DNA of 38,566 nt. It comes from an uncultured Metabacillus sp. GTDB taxonomy: Bacteria > Bacillota > Bacilli > Bacillales > Bacillaceae. Both the position numbers and the translations under genes were made by a program. The notes beneath the pieces are model-generated. The model made no database searches, was not told the DNA's origin, and saw only the letters and a list, made by a program, of their open reading frames with translations. This document shows, in pieces, positions 1 through 8,351 of the stretch; position 1 is the stretch's first letter; each line of letters begins with the position of its first letter. Location of the stretch: NCBI RefSeq assembly GCF_947503125.1, contig NZ_CANNCR010000043.1, positions 1 through 38,566 on the forward strand. The letters are read 5' to 3'.

Positions 1-192
1 TCTCGCAATCGCAAAAAAGGGGCAACATATAAATTCTGATATTACAAAAAAGGGGCAACATATAAATTCTGATATTATAAAAAAGGCTATAATAAAAATC
101 GCTTCTAAAGTATGTTTTTTTGATGCTTTCTTTTGTTGCATGCTTTCTCTATATTTTTGTTGTATTTTTCTCTTTTTATGGTCTAATTTCAT
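1..192 (-). CDS. Small membrane protein, partial (runs off the left edge)
   Basis: An open frame starts at an ATG at 192 behind AGGGGGT and stays open to base 1, giving 64 codons with no stop. The first ~28 residues are strongly basic and polar (Lys/Arg/Gln rich), followed by a hydrophobic stretch that should be a membrane segment, so a basic cytoplasmic N-terminus is likely. The hydrophobic part contains an in-frame tandem duplication of 11 codons (motif ISEFICCPFF), which doubles a Cys-Cys-Pro motif. I do not recognise the family, and the C-terminus lies outside the window. The frame and ribosome binding site support a real gene; function is unknown. Confidence 0.5.
   Translation of the reverse strand, partial: MKLDHKKRKIQQKYRESMQQKKASKKHTLEAIFIIAFFIISEFICCPFFVISEFICCPFFAIAR
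12..77. repeat. Exact 33-bp tandem repeat, two units, third unit begun
   Basis: Bases 12-44 and 45-77 are identical 33-mers, and the next 9 bases begin a third unit. The period is a multiple of three and falls inside the partial reading frame on the minus strand, so it adds 11 residues without a frameshift. Confidence 0.85.
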
Positions 193-310
193 ATGGACCC
201 CCTATAAAAGGATGAAGCCATTTATTCTTGAACTTGTAATATCAACTTTCTTGTTTCTTGAGACAATTCTTGCTGAAGGTCTTAATATTAAATGAAAGCA
301 TCTGTGAATT

Positions 311-499
311 TCAATATGTTCCTGTACCATTTGTTCCATCATGTATTCCATTAGAATTGATGCCATTTTGATTTAAAATTTCCCCTAGCTTTTCATCTTG
401 TATAGTTTCATCGGGTGGAGTCATTCCAGATTTTCTTTCAAAATAAACAGCAATACCACCTATAATAACGACAGGTATCAACATATATAACCAAATCAC
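311..499 (-). CDS. Small single-pass membrane protein, unknown
   Basis: This is a 62-residue protein if translation starts at the GTG at 499, which lies 5 bases after a GGAGGTG (505-511). A longer frame back to 562 exists but has no ribosome binding site. Residues ~2-18 form one hydrophobic segment, and the rest is a hydrophilic tail with acidic residues and a Gly/Asn-rich end. No catalytic motif is visible. It lies on the same strand as its neighbours. I do not recognise a named family; it resembles the many short membrane peptides of Bacillaceae. Confidence 0.6.
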   Translation of the reverse strand: MIWLYMLIPVVIIGGIAVYFERKSGMTPPDETIQDEKLGEILNQNGINSNGIHDGTNGTGTY

Positions 500-569
500 A
501 CTAACACCTCCATCATATAACTTATTATTTATCATAACATTTATTTTTACTTTTTTTAACAATTACTCT

Positions 570-695
570 TTAAATTACAACAACAAAAGCGCAAGGCGCT
601 AAGCATGCGGCGACAAGCATAATTAAGCAAACAGTAGTTAATGTAAACCTTTCTGTCTTTTTCCTTTGCTTTAACTTTATTTTTTCTGCATACAC
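570..695 (-). CDS. Possible 41-residue membrane peptide
   Basis: A GTG-started frame gives a basic N-terminus (residues ~5-16, many Lys/Arg) and then one hydrophobic segment rich in Val, Ala and Cys. There is no good Shine-Dalgarno before the GTG, so this is weak. It would read in the same direction as its neighbours. The short length and lack of initiation signals mean it could be chance. Confidence 0.25.
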   Translation of the reverse strand: MYAEKIKLKQRKKTERFTLTTVCLIMLVAACLAPCAFVVVI

Positions 696-794
696 TTATT
701 TTCTATTAAAATATGTATATCTTATGGACAACACACTCTTCGGAAATCATGTGAGTGTCCATAGAAACGCTCTCGAGCACATAATTTTATCTAC

Positions 795-1595
795 TCAATC
801 TCCAATAAAATCGTAAAGTTTATGCCTATTTTCACGTCGTTTCTCCACAAGCAAATTTGCATAGACAATCCTGTAAAAATAGCCTTCAAAGGTTGAATGA
901 ATTTTACCAAGCTTTTTAGCAAACACCGTTTGTTTAAAGGAATCCACGATACAATACATGACCTCATATATGTTTCTTTCCAAGTCGAGCTTGTTATAGG
1001 CGATCAGCACTCTTTTCCATAGACCGTAAATCTCAATGGCATTGAAAAAGGGTTTTGCTGCTTCGATAAATTCTTGATGAACCGAGTCTGGAAGATAGCT
1101 TGCATCTAATTGGTGTAGAGACGGCTCTGACGGTTTGCTTACGTCATTAGGTTCTTTTTTCTTCTCACAGAGTGAGCTTTGCTTGTTCTCTGTTTTATTA
1201 GGAGTGTCAGGTAGAGTGACATCTTGGGGTGACTTGTTATGTTTTAAAGCCTCAACCGATGCAAACGGCTGGATAACTAAAAGGTTGACCCCCTGCTTGC
1301 CATTCATTCTGGCAGTTGGGATCTTTTTAATAAATCCCTTCTCTTCCAGCACATTCACCGCACGAATCACTGTCCGCCGGCTCATCTTAATCTGCTCCGC
1401 AATGTACTCATATTTTGCATAAGACACCCCGATCACCTTCACCGAATGCTTCCATATCACATGAAGAACAGAAAGCGTTCCTTCTGATAACTCTCCCTTA
1501 TGCTTATACAGAAATCCACGGACAGCTTGGTCCATTTCATCAATTGTGTTGAATGATTGGTGCTTTTGGATTGTTTCATAGTTTAGCTTTTCCAT
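795..1595 (-). CDS. Winged-helix DNA-binding protein of unknown role
   Basis: This is a 266-residue protein with AAAGGAG 9 bases before the ATG. Residues ~35-110 form a helix-turn-helix/winged-helix region, with a recognition helix around residues 71-85 (SRRTVIRAVNVLEEKGFI) followed by a wing. This layout is common in plasmid and phage replication or DnaD-like proteins of Bacillus. A polar linker follows (~120-165). The C-terminal part (~170-260) is helical and ends in a basic stretch. It has no recognisable enzymatic motif and stands alone, divergent from the protease gene. It may be a relic of a mobile element or a chromosomal regulator. Confidence 0.75.
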   Translation of the reverse strand: MEKLNYETIQKHQSFNTIDEMDQAVRGFLYKHKGELSEGTLSVLHVIWKHSVKVIGVSYAKYEYIAEQIKMSRRTVIRAVNVLEEKGFIKKIPTARMNGKQGVNLLVIQPFASVEALKHNKSPQDVTLPDTPNKTENKQSSLCEKKKEPNDVSKPSEPSLHQLDASYLPDSVHQEFIEAAKPFFNAIEIYGLWKRVLIAYNKLDLERNIYEVMYCIVDSFKQTVFAKKLGKIHSTFEGYFYRIVYANLLVEKRRENRHKLYDFIGD

Positions 1596-1828
1596 GTTAG
1601 CTAGCTCCTTTTTAGTAGATCAGCATCTCTTAGCGCTGTCACTTTACATATATAGGTGCAAGGGTGGTAGAGTAGCGTCTGCTGGAAATTTTTTTTTGCT
1701 TTTTCAGAACCATTCCTCCAGAAAAAAATTTTTTAGTAATATAATAGAAATAATTCCCAATTTACTAGAAATATGGTTTAATAGAGAAGGTTGGAAGATT
1801 TTCAACAATCTATTTGTGGAGGTTCTAC

Positions 1829-4800
1829 ATGAGAAAACACTCAATTCGTTCTAAGGTTATTTTCGCCGTGTTGTTTGCTTTGGTTGTTGGACTGCTGACT
1901 CCTTTTCAAACAAATGCTCAAACAGCGAATATACCGGAAGCAGAAACATTACTTACCATCTCTGAACCAATTGAAGCTCAGTTTGATGATAGCGAACAAG
2001 AACATTGGTATAAAATTGAGCTGAAAGAAAACGACATTAAAGATTTCACACATTACCGTATTCAGCTGCAATCTGAACAAGAAATGAATATAACGGTGTA
2101 TTCAAGTTTAGAAAATGCAGCGAATAATGTGGCAATTGATCGTTATATGGGATATTCATTCCAAAACGAGGCAGCTGTAATTGATTTTCCAATCGGCTGG
2201 GAAGGTCCATATTATGTAAAGGTTGAATATTTTGCAGGTGAGGAAATACCTGTAGAAGAAGGAATGGAAGAGATTGAAATTCCGGCTCCTATTTATACAA
2301 TCGGCTATGAAGGAGTAAAACTTCCGCCTACAGATGGCGCAGCTGCTGTAGAGGAATGTCCTGTTGAGTTGAGTACAAAGCAAAGAGAATATGGAAAAAC
2401 CATGTTACAAAACTTAAGAACCATTCGCGAGGATGTCCTTGCAAATACAGATAAAGGGAAGGAACTAACTGCCCTTTACTATAAAGTTGCTCCATTCCTT
2501 AGTGCAGAATTGCTTCTCAATAAATCACTTCGAGACCAGGTTTATCAAGATCTCGTACAATTGAAGGCAGTATTTGCTGATGTAGCGAAAAACGGAAGCA
2601 ACAGCAGCTATAAAATTACAGCTAAAGATCAGGAAGCGATTAACCGCTTATATACAACTGTTCTTGATTCTGTTCCTGCCTCCCTCAAAGAACAAGTTGA
2701 GCAGACAGGAAAGCAAGTCGGCATTTCAAATGTAACGAACTACAGTGTTAAAGCGATTCTGGAAAAAGCAGGACTTGCCCTGCCTAAAGCAAGCGACAGC
2801 GGCCAATTGATTGTAAAACTTAAAGAAGGCAAAAAATTGAGTGCTGTCCAATCAAAAATCAAATCATACGGAATTAAATCAGTAGATAAGCTTGATGTAA
2901 AGCAATCTGCGATTCCGAATACGTTTGTACTAGAAACGAGCGGCAATGCTTCTGATGTTAATGCATCCGTGACAAAGATCTCTAAATTACCTGAAGTTGA
3001 GTTTGTTGAGCCGATTAAAGAGTATCGTTCCCTAACAGCGGATACTCAATATCCTTACCAGTGGTCCCTTAAAAATGCCGGCAATGATGGCGGCAAAAAA
3101 GGAGCCGACATTCAATATGAACAGCTTCAAGGGCTTCTAAAGGATAAACAGCTTGATGATACTGTCATCGCAGTAGTCGATACTGGAGTAGATCATACTC
3201 TTGCTGATTTAAATGGAGTCGTACTTGAAGATAAAGGCTACAACTATGTAGCGAATAACAACAACGCTATGGATGACAATGGACACGGTACACATGTGTC
3301 AGGAATTATCGCAGCGAAAGCTGACAATCATTACTCTATGGCCGGAATAAACAGCCATGCAAAAATTCTTCCGGTTAAGGTTCTTGATGCTAGCGGAATG
3401 GGTGATACCGAATCAATTGCTTACGGTATTCTTTACGCAGTGGATCAAGGCGCTCAAGTTATTAACCTAAGTCTTGGCGGTACTTACAGCCGCATGTTGG
3501 AATATGCATTGAAATATGCGTATGATCATGGCGTAACAGTCGTGGCAGCATCAGGTAACGATGGAATGGAGGAGCTTTCCTACCCAGCCTCTTCGCAATA
3601 TGTGACGGCTGTAGGGGCTACGAACAAAATGGACATCGTTTCAGATTATTCAAACTATGGCACAGGTATTGACCTTGTTGCTCCTGGGACAGACATTCCA
3701 AGCTTAATGCCGGACGGAAATGTCACGTATGCGACAGGAACATCGATGGCAGCACCGCATGTTGCCGCAGTAGCAGGATTGATTCTTTCCCATAATCCTG
3801 ATTTAACACCGAAGGAAGTAGAAAAGATCCTTACATTATCAGCGGACAATGTTAAATTCGAGGAACAGGATAACCCAATGAATGTCTACCTTCCTGAAGA
3901 AGAATCTGACGTTCCAGCAGAAGTAATGTCTACAGAGTACGACAATGTATCAGGCTGGGGAAGATTAAATGCTCCTGAAGCGATTTTAGCCATTGACAGA
4001 GCAAATGAAATCGTAAAGGAGCGCATTTCAGGCGCAACTCGGTATGAAACAGCTGTAGAGCTTTCTAAAAATGGCTGGGAGGAATCTGAGGTTGCCGTCC
4101 TTGCAACTGGAAACAATTACCCGGATGCATTAAGCGCGACACCTCTTGCTTACCGTTACAATGCACCATTGCTTTTAACAGATACAAACCAAATACCTGA
4201 AGCAGTGCAAGAAGAACTTGAGCGTTTAAACGTATCTGAAGTGATTATCATCGGCGGAAAATCAGTCATCTCACCAAACGTTGAAGAAGAATTTGAAAGT
4301 CTTGGCATTGAAACAATTACAAGAATCAGCGGAAAAGACCGCTATGAAACTTCTGTGAAAATTGCAGAAGAAATGGGAGAAGTATATGGAGCAGTAGTGG
4401 CAAACGGCCAAGGATATGCAGATGCACTATCGATCGCACCTATCGCCTCTACTCTGGATATGCCGATTCTATTAACAAAGAAAGAGGATGTACCGATTTC
4501 TGTCCAAGAGTATGTTGAATCAAGTACGATTGAGTTTTCGTTTGTCATTGGCGGAACACAAGCAGTATCAAATGATGCAGCTAAAACTTTCCCTAATCAT
4601 GAACGTCTAAGTGGAAAAACTCGCTATGAAACAAATAGCATGATCATCGATTACTTCTCAGACATGCTGAACATGTCAACACCATTCATTGCTACAGGCA
4701 ATAATTACCCAGATGCCCTTGCAGGCTCTGCGTTAGCAGCAATGCATGGAAGCCCAATGATCCTAACAGATCCGGCTGAAGCAAAACAAACAACAATTGA

Positions 4801-4897
4801 TACAATTTCTGCATACGCAGATTACGCTTCTATGTATTACATCATCGGAGGAGAAAAAGCCCTTCCGAACGAAGCAGTTAACGCTTTATTTGAATAA
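1829..4897 (+). CDS. Secreted subtilisin-like (S8) protease with CWB2 cell-wall anchor
   Basis: The protein is 1022 residues from the ATG at 1829, preceded by TGGAGG; an in-frame TTG at 1814 sits ahead of that site and is unlikely. A signal peptide covers ~1-31. Residues ~40-145 look like a PPC-type beta domain and ~325-395 like an I9-type propeptide. The peptidase S8 domain carries the triad Asp451 (VVDTGVD), His486 (GHGTHVSG) and Ser639 (GTSMAAPH). From residue ~731 there are three PF04122 (CWB2) repeats with the signatures RISG.TRYETA and NNYPDALSA, which bind secondary cell-wall polymers. The enzyme should therefore be exported and kept on the cell wall. It is monocistronic and followed by a terminator. 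Confidence 0.95.
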   Translation: MRKHSIRSKVIFAVLFALVVGLLTPFQTNAQTANIPEAETLLTISEPIEAQFDDSEQEHWYKIELKENDIKDFTHYRIQLQSEQEMNITVYSSLENAANNVAIDRYMGYSFQNEAAVIDFPIGWEGPYYVKVEYFAGEEIPVEEGMEEIEIPAPIYTIGYEGVKLPPTDGAAAVEECPVELSTKQREYGKTMLQNLRTIREDVLANTDKGKELTALYYKVAPFLSAELLLNKSLRDQVYQDLVQLKAVFADVAKNGSNSSYKITAKDQEAINRLYTTVLDSVPASLKEQVEQTGKQVGISNVTNYSVKAILEKAGLALPKASDSGQLIVKLKEGKKLSAVQSKIKSYGIKSVDKLDVKQSAIPNTFVLETSGNASDVNASVTKISKLPEVEFVEPIKEYRSLTADTQYPYQWSLKNAGNDGGKKGADIQYEQLQGLLKDKQLDDTVIAVVDTGVDHTLADLNGVVLEDKGYNYVANNNNAMDDNGHGTHVSGIIAAKADNHYSMAGINSHAKILPVKVLDASGMGDTESIAYGILYAVDQGAQVINLSLGGTYSRMLEYALKYAYDHGVTVVAASGNDGMEELSYPASSQYVTAVGATNKMDIVSDYSNYGTGIDLVAPGTDIPSLMPDGNVTYATGTSMAAPHVAAVAGLILSHNPDLTPKEVEKILTLSADNVKFEEQDNPMNVYLPEEESDVPAEVMSTEYDNVSGWGRLNAPEAILAIDRANEIVKERISGATRYETAVELSKNGWEESEVAVLATGNNYPDALSATPLAYRYNAPLLLTDTNQIPEAVQEELERLNVSEVIIIGGKSVISPNVEEEFESLGIETITRISGKDRYETSVKIAEEMGEVYGAVVANGQGYADALSIAPIASTLDMPILLTKKEDVPISVQEYVESSTIEFSFVIGGTQAVSNDAAKTFPNHERLSGKTRYETNSMIIDYFSDMLNMSTPFIATGNNYPDALAGSALAAMHGSPMILTDPAEAKQTTIDTISAYADYASMYYIIGGEKALPNEAVNALFE

Positions 4898-4902
4898 GCA
4901 CT

Positions 4903-4960
4903 AAGCAGCAAGCAGAGAAAGGAAAACATCTCGTTTTTCTTCCGCTGCTTTTTATTTTTC
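4903..4960 (+). terminator. Likely rho-independent terminator of the S8 protease
   Basis: AAGCAGC and GCTGCTT form the base of an imperfect stem whose arms are a purine-rich and a pyrimidine-rich tract. A T-rich tail (TTTTTATTTTTC) follows. Confidence 0.6.
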
Positions 4961-5016
4961 TCAAAAACTATCAAACCACCGCTACTCCACCACCCCCTTC
5001 CCTATATATAAAGGGT

Positions 5017-5030
5017 GAAAGGAGGTGATC
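5017..5030 (+). promoter_or_regulatory. Extended Shine-Dalgarno of DUF1659 gene A
   Basis: GAAAGGAGGTGATC is complementary over 14 bases to the 3' end of Bacillus 16S rRNA, far more than the usual 5-7. It fixes the start at 5035. Confidence 0.75.
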
Positions 5031-5034
5031 GAGC

Positions 5035-5253
5035 ATGGCGGTTGCAGCTATACTAGATTCCCAATTAAGCCTTGTGTTCGACATGGGCTTGGATGAGAAC
5101 GGAAAAGCAAAGACGAAACGCAAAAACTACAACAATGTCAAAACCTCAGCAACACCTGATCAATTGCTTCAAGCAGCACAAGCAATTGTAAGCTTACAAA
5201 CTGAAACGCTATTATATGTTGAGCGTAACGACACGAACCAAATCACGGCATAA
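5035..5253 (+). CDS. DUF1659 domain protein, copy A
   Basis: This is a 72-residue protein with the family pattern: an N-terminal strand with Leu-Val-Phe followed by a Lys/Arg-rich KTKRKNYNN segment and a C-terminal helix ending in a strand. DUF1659 is found throughout Bacillaceae, usually just before a DUF2922 gene, and its role is unknown. It has no signal peptide or membrane segment. It is followed after 37 bases by the DUF2922 gene, so the two are probably one operon. A second copy with few substitutions lies at 14919-15137. The initiation site is unusually strong. Confidence 0.9.
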   Translation: MAVAAILDSQLSLVFDMGLDENGKAKTKRKNYNNVKTSATPDQLLQAAQAIVSLQTETLLYVERNDTNQITA

Positions 5254-5290
5254 GTTTTTTTAGAGAAAACGATAGAAAGGAGGAAAAAAC

Positions 5291-5509
5291 ATGGCAAAAA
5301 CACTTGAGCTTCAATTTTTAAATACAGCCGGGAAAACAGTGAAGATCAGCGTTGATTCACCAATTGAGCCCGTTGACCAAGCTGCACTAAACGCAGCAAT
5401 GGATCAAATTTTAGCCGCTAATATTTTCACCTCAACAGATGGGGACTTTGTGGCTAAGAAGGGTGCTAGAATCATTGATCGTAATGTGACGGATATTTCG
5501 CTCGGGTAA
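5291..5509 (+). CDS. DUF2922 domain protein, copy A
   Basis: This is a 72-residue protein preceded by AGGAGG 7 bases before the ATG. It starts with the family signature LELQFLNTAGKTVKIS and continues through an acidic turn to a helix (DQAALNAAMDQIL) and a C-terminal strand. Its function is unknown. It is the usual partner of DUF1659. The YvrJ gene that follows the other copy is absent here, so this locus may be a shortened duplicate. It ends at a compact terminator. Confidence 0.9.
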   Translation: MAKTLELQFLNTAGKTVKISVDSPIEPVDQAALNAAMDQILAANIFTSTDGDFVAKKGARIIDRNVTDISLG

Positions 5510-5517
5510 GCGGGTTG

Positions 5518-5546
5518 GGGCTGACAGATTGCTGTCAGCCCTGTTA
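5518..5546 (+). terminator. Terminator after DUF2922 copy A
   Basis: GGGCTGACAG and CTGTCAGCCC form a perfect 10-bp stem with a 4-base loop. It is followed by a short T-containing tail. Confidence 0.7.
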
Positions 5547-5581
5547 CGTTTATTAGTTTGAGGAAATGATGTTTTGTTTTA

Positions 5582-5621
5582 TCGGAGGTTTTTCCGGTTT
5601 ATCGGCGAACCCTAATTATAT
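5582..5621. repeat. Two units of a 20-bp TCGGCGA-type repeat
   Basis: Units begin at 5582 and 5602 (TCGGAGG..., TCGGCGA...), exactly 20 bases apart. They belong to the same degenerate family as the longer array at 15471-15630, which also follows a DUF2922 gene. Confidence 0.5.
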
Positions 5622-5629
5622 GTGAGTGT

Positions 5630-5666
5630 AAAAAAGCCCCTTTCTACATGGTACATAGAAAGGGTG
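5630..5666 (-). terminator. Terminator of the P-loop kinase gene
   Basis: CCCTTTCTA and TAGAAAGGG form the stem. On the minus strand the stem is followed by GGGCTTTTTTAC. Confidence 0.75.
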
Positions 5667-5673
5667 AGTACAA

Positions 5674-6204
5674 CTACTCATTAGATGGTCTTGTGTTTTC
5701 CAATATCGATACGTTACCTAAAATTTCTCGAGCCACCTCTAAGGGTTCTTTGTCAGTTGTCTCTAATAGATACAACCGATGTAAGCTAGATGTTTCAAAT
5801 TCATTGTGTAAGAATAAAGATCGTTCAATTAAGTATGAGTCTCCCCGCTGATGAAGTCGCTCACGTAATTTGGTTTCATTTGCCGTTAATACGACATATT
5901 TGATCTGCACATTCAGATCTGAAACCTGCTGACAAAACCATTCTAATTCTGTTTCCACTACATAATCAATCACGACATTGTAGTCATGCAAAATGACGTT
6001 TCTCGTCAAGGAAAGAATGTTGTTCCAATTGATTTCCAAGCGCTCTTCCCAGGACAGCTCTGAATCACCAACAATCATTGCATTGAGTAAATCTCCCTCA
6101 ATTAATACACCTCGATCAATCATACGGGCAACTTCCTTTGAAACAGTCGATTTGCCCACTCCACAAGGACCGGAAATGATATAGATGGTATTATGATTAC
6201 TCAT
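5674..6204 (-). CDS. P-loop kinase-like protein (AAA_33/nucleoside-kinase type)
   Basis: This is a 176-residue protein. A Walker A motif GPCGVGKST (residues 12-20, Lys18) follows the first strand. Residues ~35-38 (EGD) and the later IDYV stretch (~79-82) resemble the substrate or Walker B positions of small kinases. An arginine-rich lid-like segment (KLRERLHQRGDS) lies around 112-123. The size and motifs match zeta-toxin/AAA_33-like or shikimate-kinase-like small kinases found alone in Bacillus genomes. The substrate cannot be told from the sequence. The gene stands alone with its own terminator between the direct repeat and the carbohydrate operon; a gap of ~130 bases separates it from GH130. 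Confidence 0.8.
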   Translation of the reverse strand: MSNHNTIYIISGPCGVGKSTVSKEVARMIDRGVLIEGDLLNAMIVGDSELSWEERLEINWNNILSLTRNVILHDYNVVIDYVVETELEWFCQQVSDLNVQIKYVVLTANETKLRERLHQRGDSYLIERSLFLHNEFETSSLHRLYLLETTDKEPLEVAREILGNVSILENTRPSNE

Positions 6205-6288
6205 TTCTATTCAACCCCTTTCTTTTCAAACCTACTGGTAATGCTAATTTTCTCCCATCCTCTAATAGTATAGTATCCTACGATTCTT

Positions 6289-6330
6289 ATAAAACAAAAG
6301 CCAAAACCGATCTTACTCTGTTTTGGCCAT
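6289..6330 (-). terminator. Terminator of the carbohydrate operon
   Basis: GCCAAAAC and GTTTTGGC form a stem. On the minus strand it is followed by TTTTGTTTTAT just after the GH130 gene. Confidence 0.75.
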
Positions 6331-6337
6331 CTTCCCC

Positions 6338-7396
6338 TTAAAAATAGGTTAATGAATCAAGGATTTCCTGAAGACTTAGCTCTGCACATGCCATTGAGGT
6401 ATCAGCAACTCCGTAATACATTTTAACAACATCGCCTTCTACAAGGACACCGCATGAGAAGACAACATCGCCAAAGAATCCTTCCTTCTCATATGGAGCT
6501 TCCGGTTCAACTAATGGATGCTCTGAGCGGGCAATGACCTTTGTCGGATCATTCAAATCTAATAATACTGCTCCCATGCAATAACGGTGATCCATGCTTG
6601 CCCCATGATAAAGCTCTAACCAGCCTTTATCTGTTTTAAACGGCACAGCTCCACCGCCAATTCGGCCATCATCCCATTTTCCAGCTCTTAGCCCAATCAG
6701 GTGCTTATGGTTTCCCCAATATAAAAGATTGCTAGATTCAGCTATCCAAATTTCCGGAGACCCATTGCTGTTTGGTACCGGGCGATGAAGCGCATAGTAT
6801 TTCCCATTTATTTTTTCTGGGAAGATTAAGACATCCTTGTTTTCTGGGGCAAAAATCATCCCATGCTGCTCGATCGTTTCAAAGTCCTTTGTTGAAACCA
6901 TTGATTCGCCTACACCCATTGGTGATGCTGCACTAAAGTAGATGTAGTACGTATCATCGATTTGGGTAATACGAGGATCTTCAATTCCAAACGTTTCAAG
7001 CTCATTTGATGGGTAAACAAACGGTTTTTCATCCACTGTAAAATGGCGGCCATCTTTGCTTCGTGCAATCCGCAAGTAGGAAAGGGATGTTAAATATGAC
7101 CATTTTTGCTTTGATGATTCCCTAATGACACGCGGATCGGATAGATCATAATCCGGATCATCCTTACGAAATTCATAGATGTCCAACTTATTAGTTGACG
7201 GATTATAAACAGGTGCTTTTACGACATTTGGATCTGCACTGATCGGTCTTTCCGCTACACGTAGCAGCATAATCACTTCGTCCTGAAATTTCGCAATTCC
7301 AGCATTGAAGGCACCGATCACTTCAAAGCCTTCGTGGTATGGCGGTACATCATTTGGTGTTAGTAATGGGTTTTGTTCATAACGATAGATATTCAT
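6338..7396 (-). CDS. GH130-family mannoside phosphorylase-like enzyme
   Basis: This is a 352-residue protein, close to the usual GH130 length, with a five-bladed beta-propeller pattern. The proposed catalytic Asp140 lies in the GIEDPRI motif. Further hallmarks are NAGIA near residues 31-35, LLRVAER near 44-50, and the YHGA and YYGVADT motifs in the C-terminal third. GH130 enzymes phosphorolyse or hydrolyse beta-mannosides (1,4- or 1,2-linked) in the cytoplasm; the subfamily cannot be fixed by eye. No signal peptide is present. It is the last gene of the operon, 10 bases after the DUF1861 gene, with AAGGAG before the ATG. With phosphorolysis the sugar-1-phosphate would save ATP. Confidence 0.9.
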   Translation of the reverse strand: MNIYRYEQNPLLTPNDVPPYHEGFEVIGAFNAGIAKFQDEVIMLLRVAERPISADPNVVKAPVYNPSTNKLDIYEFRKDDPDYDLSDPRVIRESSKQKWSYLTSLSYLRIARSKDGRHFTVDEKPFVYPSNELETFGIEDPRITQIDDTYYIYFSAASPMGVGESMVSTKDFETIEQHGMIFAPENKDVLIFPEKINGKYYALHRPVPNSNGSPEIWIAESSNLLYWGNHKHLIGLRAGKWDDGRIGGGAVPFKTDKGWLELYHGASMDHRYCMGAVLLDLNDPTKVIARSEHPLVEPEAPYEKEGFFGDVVFSCGVLVEGDVVKMYYGVADTSMACAELSLQEILDSLTYF

Positions 7397-7406
7397 GATT
7401 TACTCC

Positions 7407-8351
7407 TTAGTTTTCATATTGTAAAAATGGGTCTGCGATAGTGATTTTTTGTGCGTCTGCATCACTAATCCCTGCATATAAATCAGCTGTTCCGTCTGAC
7501 TTGCGGACCAAGCCTCCACTAAAGACGACATCCACTAAATCCGGACGCTTTGATGGACCATCAAGGAAATTTGCTCGTGTTGCAATGAACTCTATGTCTG
7601 AATAGTCACCGGTTTCAGGATCAATCGCGAACACCATTGGATAATAATGACGATTTCCTTCTTTATCAAAATTCGCGATATGACCTAGCACACCGATCCG
7701 TCCATTTGCTAACAGGTGAGCTTCATTTGCTCCGCCCCATTCTTCATCAATAAATTGATTTTCCAATAACGGCGTGTTTTCAATTTCTTCAATTGTGACG
7801 TATTTTAAAGAAGGCAGTCGTTTAAAGCCGATCTTTCCTCTTCCGCCTTTTTCTCCCTGCGGCCTCGTTAACATGCCAATCGAACCATCCTTTAGTTCAA
7901 TTAAACGTAAATCCTTCATTCCATCAGGACCCTTCGCAAATTCTGTTAAACTGGCTATCTTATCGCCCTTGAAAAAAACCGTGCGCCAGCCTAACGCATT
8001 TTCAAGCGTTGGATGCGGGAATATTTCCACTCCCCCAAGCACAAGCTCTCCTGCTATTTTTGTAAAAAAAGGATCTTGCAGCTTAAACACTGGAGCCCCC
8101 TCTCTAGGAACCCATTCTCCATTTTTCTCAATAAAGAAATAAACCTCAGAATGCTCACTGTCCCGTGATTCCACTCTTCCGGCAATGACTAGCTCACCTT
8201 CATCTTCAAATGGAGCGGTAATATTATAGACGTCTTTTTCCCCAACACCTTTAAAAATGATCTTTTCAGCATGACTCGGCTGAGCCTTCTGTAAAAATTC
8301 CTGCAATAAGGTTTCACAAGTTTTTACATCTGTTTTCATTAATTTACTCAT
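7407..8351 (-). CDS. DUF1861 family protein (beta-propeller, glycosidase-like)
   Basis: This is a 314-residue protein without signal peptide or membrane segment. Repeated beta-rich blocks and motifs such as KGPDGMKDLR (~138-147) and GGANEAHLL, plus a late DVVFSGGL, fit the DUF1861 family, which is related in fold to GH43/GH32/GH130 propellers. No biochemical role is known to me. Its ATG overlaps the stop of the GH13 gene by 4 bases (ATGA), so the two are translationally coupled. The persistent coupling with GH130 suggests a second sugar-cleaving or sugar-recognising step on the same substrate. A GGGGG site lies 8 bases upstream of the start. Confidence 0.85.
   Translation of the reverse strand: MSKLMKTDVKTCETLLQEFLQKAQPSHAEKIIFKGVGEKDVYNITAPFEDEGELVIAGRVESRDSEHSEVYFFIEKNGEWVPREGAPVFKLQDPFFTKIAGELVLGGVEIFPHPTLENALGWRTVFFKGDKIASLTEFAKGPDGMKDLRLIELKDGSIGMLTRPQGEKGGRGKIGFKRLPSLKYVTIEEIENTPLLENQFIDEEWGGANEAHLLANGRIGVLGHIANFDKEGNRHYYPMVFAIDPETGDYSDIEFIATRANFLDGPSKRPDLVDVVFSGGLVRKSDGTADLYAGISDADAQKITIADPFLQYEN

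Larger units (their letters stand above)
4997..5508 (+). repeat. Long direct repeat, copy A (DUF1659-DUF2922 pair)
   Basis: This ~512-bp stretch matches 14881-15392 almost base for base, at a constant offset of 9884. It includes the upstream TTCCCTATATATAAAGGG element, both small genes and the spacing between them. Most differences are single substitutions. The two copies lie in the same orientation. Confidence 0.85.

Noticed and set aside
12-77. 33-bp tandem repeat as a CRISPR fragment
   Set aside because: The repeats are adjacent with no spacer and lie in an open reading frame.
4957-5015. Sporulation promoter (SigK/SigE) before DUF1659
   Set aside because: CCTATATATAAAGG is conserved in both copies, but no matching -35 element could be placed with confidence.
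5674-6204. Kinase as a zeta toxin of a toxin-antitoxin pair
   Set aside because: No epsilon-type antitoxin gene lies beside it, and the motifs fit many small P-loop kinases.
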